From Planctomycetota bacterium (GTDB lineage Bacteria; Planctomycetota; Planctomycetia; Pirellulales; Pirellulaceae), in NCBI GenBank assembly GCA_963204915.1, contig CAUJHS010000084.1:1-64000 (forward strand): DNA of 64,000 bases, read 5' to 3'. The notes under the pieces are model-generated. The model ran no database searches, was not told the DNA's origin, and saw only the letters and a list, made by a program, of their open reading frames with translations. Of the stretch, positions 1 to 7,492 are shown piece after piece. Position numbers and translations under genes: made by a program. How positions within the stretch are numbered: position 1 is the stretch's first letter; the number at the start of each line of letters is the position of its first letter.

Positions 1-63
1 CGTCGCCTGGGTCGCCAACTCTTGCGCCAGCTCCTCGGCCTTCTTCGTCCACATCGCATCCAT
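1..63 (-). CDS. partial hypothetical protein (N-terminus only)
   Basis: The first 63 bases, read on the minus strand, open with ATG and give 21 codons without a stop (MDAMWTKKAEELAQELATQ..), running off the left edge. A GGAG sequence lies about 9 nt upstream of the ATG, which supports a real start. The visible part is a Lys/Glu/Ala-rich helix with no recognisable family signature. It follows the glycosidase-like gene in the same direction after a 190 bp gap in which I see nothing else. Product unknown. Confidence 0.5.
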   Translation of the reverse strand, partial: MDAMWTKKAEELAQELATQAT

Positions 64-253
64 GCGTCAGTCTCCGTAAATGAGAGAATCTGGGAAAACG
101 TCCATTCTTCCCGACTGACACAAAATTTTCTACAGGCCCCCGCTTGAACGTTAACCTGCACCTGCGGTATTGAGCCGGTCGAGACGCCAAGCCCCTACGG
201 CCTGCGACAACGCGGCCCGACATGGTTGGTCGGGCGCGGATCGTACGGGGGCG

Positions 254-1432
254 CTACTTGGGGGCGATGCGGTAAAGATGCACCCCCCAAGGTTCAAAGC
301 CGTCTTCAAAGGCCCCCTCGGTCAAGTTGAGCTCGCGAGCTTCTCCCAAGACTTCAACCTTTCCCGCGCGCGGCATGTTGGCCAAATCTGGCAACTGAAA
401 TTTCGCGGTGGTCGCGGCGTCACGCATTCCCACGGCAAAGAGGTAGGTGCTCCCGTCGTGCTGTTTCAACAAGGCCTCAACGGGTGCGTCGGGAGGGGAG
501 GTTGTGACCTGGACGCCTTCGAGCGTGGGACTGTTGAGCACCGGCGCCAGTTCATGAATTTGCCGATTAACGGCAGTAACCCCGGCCAGCATGTCGGCGT
601 CCGCCAGTAAGCCCGCCTCGATGAATCGCGGCTCGAACTGGTGCACAAAGTAAATGATCCCGGTCGAGCCGCGAACGAGCGACATCCACACTTCCGCCTT
701 GACCTGGTGCGGCGTGGCCTTGGCGTTCGGATTGCTAATGTGCGTGCATTCAATGCAGTTCCACACGCGGCGCTCCGGTCCGGCCCACTGCCGCAGGCGG
801 CGCACGCCGTCGGCCACCATCCACAACTTGCCGGCCACATCGGGATGATCGTGGCACGCCGGGTAGATATCGAACGAGGCAATGTCGCAACCCTTCACGT
901 ATTCCGGGTAATCTTCCGGGTGATTGGTGCGCACGCCGCGCCCGTACCACTTGTCCCACGCGACGCCTTGCCCCAGGTTGAGCAGCACTGGCCGCGAGGG
1001 ATCATTTTGCTTGATGCGCTGGTAGCCCTCGACAATTTGCTCCGGGGGAATTGGCGGACCATAACCTTCGCCTCCGCGGCGGGCCTGAGCGTTGTCCGGT
1101 TCGTCGCCGTGCATCCACCCCACGATAGTTGGATCATCTTTAAGACGCAGCCCGGCCTGGTTTTGCGAGCAGATGACGCGCATGCCTTCGCGCTTCAGCG
1201 TGGCTAACTGTTCATCGGTCGGCCCGCGCCACAACCCCACGAAGAGATTGATACCCGCCGCGCGATACTTGGCGGCGTTATCCGGGTTTTGCAGCCACAC
1301 GGCAATAGGGAAGAAGTTCGGGTCAGCCAACACGCCGTCGACGGTGCGGGAATCTGGCTCTGCGCCTGGCGCCGGAGCCGCCATCGTCAAGCCAAGCACC
1401 ATCACCGCAAATCCGCAAAGGCTGCAACGCAT
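254..1432 (-). CDS. exported glycoside-hydrolase-like TIM-barrel protein
   Basis: 392 residues. Residues 1-24 form a signal peptide ending near APGAE, so the protein is exported. The body resembles clan-A glycoside hydrolase barrels: a GWMHGDEPDNA segment (E111) could carry the acid/base and WNCIECTH (E228) the nucleophile, which is the usual spacing of the two acids, and a beta-sandwich-like tail follows from about residue 300. This assignment is from pattern only; the exact family and substrate are not recognised. The start is supported by GGGAG 8 nt upstream. It is the last complete gene of a minus-strand run and starts 72 nt after the ketosynthase-like gene. Its leader is almost identical to that of the BNR-repeat gene at 27212-28564. 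Confidence 0.6.
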   Translation of the reverse strand: MRCSLCGFAVMVLGLTMAAPAPGAEPDSRTVDGVLADPNFFPIAVWLQNPDNAAKYRAAGINLFVGLWRGPTDEQLATLKREGMRVICSQNQAGLRLKDDPTIVGWMHGDEPDNAQARRGGEGYGPPIPPEQIVEGYQRIKQNDPSRPVLLNLGQGVAWDKWYGRGVRTNHPEDYPEYVKGCDIASFDIYPACHDHPDVAGKLWMVADGVRRLRQWAGPERRVWNCIECTHISNPNAKATPHQVKAEVWMSLVRGSTGIIYFVHQFEPRFIEAGLLADADMLAGVTAVNRQIHELAPVLNSPTLEGVQVTTSPPDAPVEALLKQHDGSTYLFAVGMRDAATTAKFQLPDLANMPRAGKVEVLGEARELNLTEGAFEDGFEPWGVHLYRIAPK

Positions 1433-1504
1433 GGCTAAGTCTCCCGAAGGGCTATCGATCGAGAAAGGATTATTGCCCCTCCCCTTTACAAAGCCGCACC
1501 ATGT

Positions 1505-2815
1505 TCACGCAGTTCGCACCAGCACGACACTCGCCTGGCCTTGGGGCGTAACGCTCAAGTTCGCGAAGGTTTCACCGGGCGTCGCCATCACCTCACGAAC
1601 AACGTTCAGCCGACACTCGGGATCGGGCGTCTTGTAATTGAGCGTGCGAAACAACTGCCCGTGCCGCTGGGCAAGCAAACTCGCGATCAGTTCGACCAAG
1701 CCGCCCGCCGCACCGAGATTCCCAAAGTAACTCTTGGCGGCGACAACCGGAACCGCGCTCCCGCGGTCGCCAAACACCTGACGAATCGCCTGGGCTTCTT
1801 CGATGTCGCTCGAGTGCGTGGCCAGACCATGGGCATGCACGTGGCTCACATCTTCCGGCTGCATTTGGGCCATGCGCAGCGCTTGGTTCAGTGCGTTGGC
1901 TAATGCCTTCGCACGGCGGCCAACCCCTTGAGGCGTTTGCACCGTCGAGGAGCCAAAACCAACCACTTCGCCCCAGATCGTCGCACCGCGGGCCTCGGCC
2001 GACGCGCGCAACTCCAGCACGAGGGCGGCCGCGCCTTCGCCGAGCACCATGCCCGTACGATGGGCGTCAAATGGACGCGACAGCGCCGCCGGATCGGTCA
2101 CTTCCTCGTCGGCGCCGGCGATTTCTTCTTGCGTCAAAACGTGAAGCGTCCGAATGGGATGGACCCGGGTTCCCGTGGCGCCAGCGATCATCAAATCGGC
2201 CGAGCCGCGCGTGATGATGCGCACGGACTCGGCCACGGCCAGATTCGACGCAGCCTCGCGCAGCGTCAACGAATTGTTCGGACCCCGCAACTCGTTAAAG
2301 ATGGCGATATGACTGGCGGGCATGTTGGGCAGATACTTGAGCAGCCACAGCGGGTTGACCTCGCCCAAGCCGCGCTCGCCCCACTGCTCCATGTGGAAGC
2401 GGCCTTGTGCATCGGTGCATTTGGCGATGCCCGCGGCAAACTCCTCGGGCATGGTAAGGATGTGATCCATGCCATACACCACGCCAGCGCGATCGGGGGC
2501 GAATCCGCCGCGCAGGTTGGCGTCGCCCAGGGCCTTTTGCGCCGCGGCGACGCCCATGGCGATTTCGCGCGACATCATCTTCAGGCTTTTGCGGATGTTG
2601 CGCTGGAGCGCTTTGTCCAACGGTCCGAAGTCTTCGATCGACTCGGTGAACATGCGCGCCTCGGCCCCGTATTTCGAGGGCAAGTAATCCGCCGGAAGCC
2701 GCTCGAAGCGCGCCACTCCTGAACGCCCGGCCAGAATCGCCTCCCAGAGCGATTCCTTGGAGTCGCCCAAGGGACAAATCACCCCCATCCCCGTAATAAC
2801 AACACGACGTTCCAT
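1505..2815 (-). CDS. beta-ketoacyl-ACP synthase-like protein without catalytic Cys
   Basis: 436 residues, thiolase fold, FabF-like throughout (MERRVVITGMGVICPLG at the start, RGPNNS, SADLMIAGAT, VLGEGAAALVLE, KSYFGNLGAAG). Real FabF enzymes use Cys-His-His. Aligning on RGP and on KS, the nucleophile position (FabF C163) is Glu187, the first His is kept (H329 in HAHG) and the second (FabF H340) is Asn366. It therefore probably cannot condense acyl chains; by analogy with KSQ domains and chain-length factors it may decarboxylate malonyl units or act as a partner subunit. I chose the ATG at 2815 because the family N-terminus begins there; a GTG at 2902 would add a hydrophobic stretch. Neither has a Shine-Dalgarno. 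It lies 108 nt behind the DUF4175-like gene. No ACP gene is nearby. Confidence 0.8.
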   Translation of the reverse strand: MERRVVITGMGVICPLGDSKESLWEAILAGRSGVARFERLPADYLPSKYGAEARMFTESIEDFGPLDKALQRNIRKSLKMMSREIAMGVAAAQKALGDANLRGGFAPDRAGVVYGMDHILTMPEEFAAGIAKCTDAQGRFHMEQWGERGLGEVNPLWLLKYLPNMPASHIAIFNELRGPNNSLTLREAASNLAVAESVRIITRGSADLMIAGATGTRVHPIRTLHVLTQEEIAGADEEVTDPAALSRPFDAHRTGMVLGEGAAALVLELRASAEARGATIWGEVVGFGSSTVQTPQGVGRRAKALANALNQALRMAQMQPEDVSHVHAHGLATHSSDIEEAQAIRQVFGDRGSAVPVVAAKSYFGNLGAAGGLVELIASLLAQRHGQLFRTLNYKTPDPECRLNVVREVMATPGETFANLSVTPQGQASVVLVRTA

Positions 2816-2923
2816 GAGCTGCACAAAAACAAATATCGCTAAAAAGAAAATGCGAACGATCAGGTGCAACGGCGCCTCCGGCCTTACGCAGCGCGGCTTC
2901 ACCCATGGCGCCCACGACGCCGA

Positions 2924-4747
2924 CTACTCGTTCGACCGCAGCAACTGCTGTTGCAAATCAGCCGCTTCCGTAATGTCTTCCAAGGCTTGTTGGTCGGCCT
3001 CTAATGCGGCGCGGTACACGCCGGCCTCATCGGAAACTTCCCATTCGAGGGGCTGACTGGCGGCCTGCGACGCGCGTTCGGCATGCGAACCGCGATAATC
3101 CGTCACGACAAACACCGCCGATACGCGATCTCCCTTGGCCAAATTCAACGGCGCCAGGTTCACGCGACACCCCCCGCGCCATGGAAGTTGCTCGCCCTTG
3201 AGCGGGAACTCCACGGCTTGCGACGCCAGCCGACCCTCCGCATTATAAGCCTGAAGAGGCAACTCGGTCAGGGTGCGGGTCTCTTGCGAACCATTCTCGC
3301 GTGTGATTTTTAGCTCCAAGGTCGGACGCTCCACTCCGTAATCATCGCTCAAGTCAAGGTTCACAACGGGGGTCGCCGTTGGCAACACGACGCGCGTGAC
3401 CAGCCGCGCCGTTACATGTGGCGCTCGGTCGGGTTTAATGCGCACCAAACCCGCCAACGGGGTCGTGGGTTGCAAGCCGTCGATGTCGCGAACGTCGATG
3501 ACATACCGAAATTCCTGCGTCACCCGCGACAACGGCGATTTACCGGCCAACCGCCATTGCAGTTTCTCACCGCTCGCGGGTTGGAGTGGAAAGCGTTCGG
3601 TCTTGCCGTCGCGCGTGATGGCGAGCACGACCTCATCGAGGGCTTTTTCGTTAACACAAGTCACTTCCAGATCAATACGCGACCCTTCCAGCACCGAAAG
3701 TTGCCGAGACCCCGCGGCCGTCGCCGCCGACGGGTCCGCCGCCTGCGCATAGTCTGGCGCCGTCACCGTGAATTTGGGCTCAACGGCCGGCAGGGGGGCC
3801 ATGTCAATGGAAGCAGGGTCCGTCCAGGCGTCTCCCAAAAAGATCTGATAGCGCAGCGGCTCCATCAATCGGTCTAACTCGGCCAGGTAGAAGACCGTCT
3901 CGTCACTGGGATGCTCTGCCGATGAGGAAAACACCTCACGCAATACGGGGTTGCTGGCGGCGTCTTGAGGGTCGACTTGGCGCAGACGCAACGTGCGGCG
4001 CTGCCTCGCCGCGCGAGAAACGACTTCCACTTCTCCCGATTCGGGGGCGATTCCCCGCACGGCAACAACGATGCGCAAGGGCTCGCCTTCCGCGCAGCGC
4101 GCCGGGTGCGGTCTCGCCAGCCGCGCATCCGCGGCCAGCACTTCGCGCCCATTGATATGAACCGTGTGAATGACGGTTCTTGACGGATAATGCTGTTCGC
4201 CCAGCGCCAAACGTTGGAAAAATACCGGCACATGTCGCGGCCAGATGACGACAACCGCCAACGCGACAACAACCAGGACAGCCAACCCCGCCACGCGCCG
4301 GATCAGCGGTTGTAGCGATGAGCCGGCAAACACGTTGACATGCCGCGTCTCTTGACTAACGCGTTCGATGACCGCCTGCTCCAATTGCGAGGAGCCCCAT
4401 GCCGCCGCAACGGGAGACTCGAACTGCAACGCCGCCGCGAGGTCGCTGCGTCCGGGTCTTCCCAAGCGCCGCTCGACCAGGAGCGCCATTTCCAAGTCGT
4501 TCTCTCGCTGGAACAACCAGGGCCAGGCCAACTTGATGAAGGCGCCCAGGACCGCCGCGCCCGCGATAAGGAGCAGAACAACCCGCGGCCCGACGCCTAC
4601 CTCAAACACCACATCGATGGCGAACAGGATGAGCAAGGCCGCCAACGCGATGGCCACGACCGACGACCATGCGGCGCCCCAACGGTAAAGCCGCCGTCCG
4701 AATCGCAGCACTCGCAGTTGACGACGAAGGTGGCTAAGTTTGGACAT
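2924..4747 (-). CDS. DUF4175-like membrane protein
   Basis: 607 residues. Two membrane segments at about 28-50 and 55-76, a cytoplasmic-looking helical part (ERRLGRPGRSDLAAALQFE), a third membrane segment near 150-170, then a long extracytoplasmic beta-rich region ending in a Gln/Glu-rich helix. This order fits the DUF4175-type proteins that accompany Bat/vWA genes in planctomycetes. Many relatives carry a much longer Gln-rich C-terminal region; this one stops early, at residue 607. It lies 167 nt behind the vWA-like membrane protein gene and was probably transcribed with it. Function unknown; a role in envelope stress or cell-surface assembly is inferred only from neighbours. Confidence 0.65.
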   Translation of the reverse strand: MSKLSHLRRQLRVLRFGRRLYRWGAAWSSVVAIALAALLILFAIDVVFEVGVGPRVVLLLIAGAAVLGAFIKLAWPWLFQRENDLEMALLVERRLGRPGRSDLAAALQFESPVAAAWGSSQLEQAVIERVSQETRHVNVFAGSSLQPLIRRVAGLAVLVVVALAVVVIWPRHVPVFFQRLALGEQHYPSRTVIHTVHINGREVLAADARLARPHPARCAEGEPLRIVVAVRGIAPESGEVEVVSRAARQRRTLRLRQVDPQDAASNPVLREVFSSSAEHPSDETVFYLAELDRLMEPLRYQIFLGDAWTDPASIDMAPLPAVEPKFTVTAPDYAQAADPSAATAAGSRQLSVLEGSRIDLEVTCVNEKALDEVVLAITRDGKTERFPLQPASGEKLQWRLAGKSPLSRVTQEFRYVIDVRDIDGLQPTTPLAGLVRIKPDRAPHVTARLVTRVVLPTATPVVNLDLSDDYGVERPTLELKITRENGSQETRTLTELPLQAYNAEGRLASQAVEFPLKGEQLPWRGGCRVNLAPLNLAKGDRVSAVFVVTDYRGSHAERASQAASQPLEWEVSDEAGVYRAALEADQQALEDITEAADLQQQLLRSNE

Positions 4748-4914
4748 GAGAAGCGAGCAGAGGTCGGGAGTCAGGAATCAGTTGGCAAAACGCGGGTTCA
4801 GGCGATATCAGCAAGATACGCTGGTAGGCGCGATGCAGGGAACGCCAACAGGACTTTGGATTTCTCGTTCCACGACGACAAGTGCGGCATGACATCATTC
4901 TCCTGACTTCGAAT

Positions 4915-7443
4915 TCACGCGAGGCGAATCATTTTCCTGGCCCACCACTCGCCAAGCATAAGAGCGACCAACACGATGAACCAAAGCGGCGTACTCCAAA
5001 GAGGATGGTTGCGCGTCACCGTCTCGACGACCGGTTCCGCGTTCAGGTCGTCGGCCAATTGCGCTACGGTCGCCAAATCATAGGAGCGGCCTCCGGTCGC
5101 GCGGGCGAGTTCGTCCTGCAAGGCGGCGTCGCGCGTCGCCCGGCGCCGTTCGGCCGAGACGCTGGACGCCTCGAACCGAATTTCGCTCGTTTTTTGCGCA
5201 ACGGGATCTTCGACCCGCACGGTGTATTCGCCGGCAGCGTAAAGGGGAATGCGAGTCTCGTACACGCCCGGCCGCAATAAGGGAACGGTTATCGGACGCG
5301 TCGTTTCTCCCTCGGGTCCGTCGGGCAAGGTAAGAGCCGCCGTGAGCGAGGCGGAGGGCGAGTCGTCGCTTCCCAGCGGCTCGAAGTTCTCATCAAACGC
5401 CTCGACAGTGAGTGTAGCGGCTTCTTCCGCGCGGTATTGCCGGCGATCGGTCCGCACGACAAACCGCTTTTCCGTTCCCAGCGCGTGGCTCATACCAAGG
5501 CGATGAATCAACTGCGACCAAAACTGACGGTAGTATTGCTCGCCGTACATGCGACGCAGTCGCCACGTTTCGTTGGTCGCCAGATACACAACTTCGCCGT
5601 TGCCGTACTTGCGTACCGCAATCAACGGCTGTGGGGTCTTGCCATCCAGGCAGGTGTCGCTGGGATGTGCAGCCAACACTTCCGCTTGTTCATGCAAACC
5701 CTTGACGGGTTGATACCACGGCAGGGTATTGAGCAGCCGCCACGCACGGTTGTTCTCGCCCGCGTCATTGCCAAGTTTCATAAAGGGATATTGCTCGGCC
5801 TGCGGCGTAAGCGAAACGGGAAATTCGCTGCTGTCCCGCAGCTTCGCGCCGCGTTCGACGAGCACAGGCAACATTTCCTCCAGCGGCGTGCCCGCTAGCT
5901 CGCCCGGGCCGAAGCGAGGTCCGGAAATGATCACCAATCCGCCGCCAAAAACCCCGACGAACTGCTTGACCATTTCACAAAACCGCTCGCCGAGCATGTC
6001 GCCGGGGGCGTCGCCCAGGAAGATCACGTCGTTGGCGAAGAACTCGCTGCGCGCCGGCGTGAGTGTAGGAAGAAACAACACGTTCTTCTCGCGCACGCGC
6101 GGATCGCTGGAGGCAAGATACGTGCGAAAGCCTTCCATGCCCACGAGCTTATCGCGGTGGAACACTTCCTTAATGAACCGCCATTCCCAGTCCGGCTCGT
6201 ACGCGACATACATCAAGCGCAGGTAGTCGTCGATAATGTTCATCTCGCGCGCCGAGCGATTGTTCTGATCCACCGCTTCGCCCGGCAGCGAAGCGACCTC
6301 GGCAATAAACTCGAACCGACCGGCTTCTTCAGGCGTGTAGGGAAATTCGATCTGCTGAAGGGGACCGTCCAAACGGATCGACTTCTCTCCCACCACGACG
6401 TCGGCGCCCGTTGGCGAATTGCCGCCGGTTAGCTCGTCAGCCCCTGCCGCTTGACGGTTGACTCCTGCATCCTGGCCCGACAAGCGACGCCCTACCACGC
6501 GCACGTTGACGTCTTGTCCGTCCAGACCTGTCTGTCGCAATTTAACGAACAGCGTGGTGCGTTCGGCGCGCTTCATTTTCGGGTTCGTTTGCAGGTCGAC
6601 CACCAAGTCAATCGCTTCTTGCGCGCCCACGCCAACCGCGTACAATGGCGCCCCCAGACGCAGCGCCGGAGCGGCGTCTCGCCGCTCCTCCTGCCCCAAC
6701 GGCGCTGCGCCCGAGTTGTGCTGAAAATCGCTGACCAGCACGACGCCCATGAGATTGCGATTGGCCTGCGCCGCGGCGTCCTGCAACACAGCGCCCAAGG
6801 CGGTAACTTGTCCCTGTTCGGTCAACTGACTGGCTACATGGGCCGGGTCCAAGGATTCGCCGTTGTCCGCGTCACGGGCCAGTTTGCGAAGTTGGCTTGT
6901 CGAGTTGCCGTCGAATAAGTACGGCTCGACGCGAAAGCCGCGTTCTTCCAACCGCCCCAACCAGTTTTGGCTGGTTTGCTTGAGCGAGTCTTGCACCCAT
7001 TCGCGGCGAGATTTCGGCGCCGCCGATTTCGCGGCGGCAGTCTTTCCTGCGGGAGCGACGGCCGCCGCCAGACGCGACTGTTCCTCGGGAGGAAGTTCAT
7101 CGCGCAGGCCCATGCTGTCGGTCCCGTCGAACAGTACGTACAGCACCGGAGGCGATTGATTGGTCAACACCAATTGCAGCACCGGCTCGGCCAGCGTCAC
7201 CAGCAACAGCGCTAGAAGTCCTCCCCGCACGCCAGCCAACAACAACCGCGTTGGCAAGGAGCCTTTCTTTTGCGCTAATGTGTAAAACGCCGCGGCCAGC
7301 GCCAACGCGATAAGAACGCCGAGGAACAGCCAAAAGGGCCCCGTGCGGTCGCTGAGCCAGGGAGCCGCAAGGCGCGCCGCCGCGACCTGGTCGATCGAAG
7401 CGACGTCGGGCAAACCCAGCAGCCAAGAGAGGACGGTGTTCAT
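4915..7443 (-). CDS. vWA-like membrane protein of Bat-type cluster
   Basis: 842 residues. Two N-terminal membrane segments (about 34-58 and 66-95) are followed by a von Willebrand A-like domain whose metal site reads DGTDS (in VLYVLFDGTDSMG), an Ala/Lys insertion, and beta-rich regions. The segment from about 450 to 650 (FGGGLVIISGPRFGPGELAG; YGNGEVVYLATNETW) looks like the glutamine-amidotransferase-type domain common in these planctomycete proteins. A last membrane segment is at about 812-836 with a basic end. It sits between the BatA-like gene (49 nt upstream) and the DUF4175-like gene, so the three probably form one membrane complex. No Shine-Dalgarno is seen at the ATG. Confidence 0.7.
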   Translation of the reverse strand: MNTVLSWLLGLPDVASIDQVAAARLAAPWLSDRTGPFWLFLGVLIALALAAAFYTLAQKKGSLPTRLLLAGVRGGLLALLLVTLAEPVLQLVLTNQSPPVLYVLFDGTDSMGLRDELPPEEQSRLAAAVAPAGKTAAAKSAAPKSRREWVQDSLKQTSQNWLGRLEERGFRVEPYLFDGNSTSQLRKLARDADNGESLDPAHVASQLTEQGQVTALGAVLQDAAAQANRNLMGVVLVSDFQHNSGAAPLGQEERRDAAPALRLGAPLYAVGVGAQEAIDLVVDLQTNPKMKRAERTTLFVKLRQTGLDGQDVNVRVVGRRLSGQDAGVNRQAAGADELTGGNSPTGADVVVGEKSIRLDGPLQQIEFPYTPEEAGRFEFIAEVASLPGEAVDQNNRSAREMNIIDDYLRLMYVAYEPDWEWRFIKEVFHRDKLVGMEGFRTYLASSDPRVREKNVLFLPTLTPARSEFFANDVIFLGDAPGDMLGERFCEMVKQFVGVFGGGLVIISGPRFGPGELAGTPLEEMLPVLVERGAKLRDSSEFPVSLTPQAEQYPFMKLGNDAGENNRAWRLLNTLPWYQPVKGLHEQAEVLAAHPSDTCLDGKTPQPLIAVRKYGNGEVVYLATNETWRLRRMYGEQYYRQFWSQLIHRLGMSHALGTEKRFVVRTDRRQYRAEEAATLTVEAFDENFEPLGSDDSPSASLTAALTLPDGPEGETTRPITVPLLRPGVYETRIPLYAAGEYTVRVEDPVAQKTSEIRFEASSVSAERRRATRDAALQDELARATGGRSYDLATVAQLADDLNAEPVVETVTRNHPLWSTPLWFIVLVALMLGEWWARKMIRLA

Positions 7444-7492
7444 GAATCGCGGAAAATGTAATACGCCTAGCAGTGCGGGGGGAGACGACCAA

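Noticed and set aside
2816..2902. GTG start giving the ketosynthase-like protein a hydrophobic N-terminal stretch
   Set aside because: Not found in the family and no ribosome site; kept only as a note in the gene entry.
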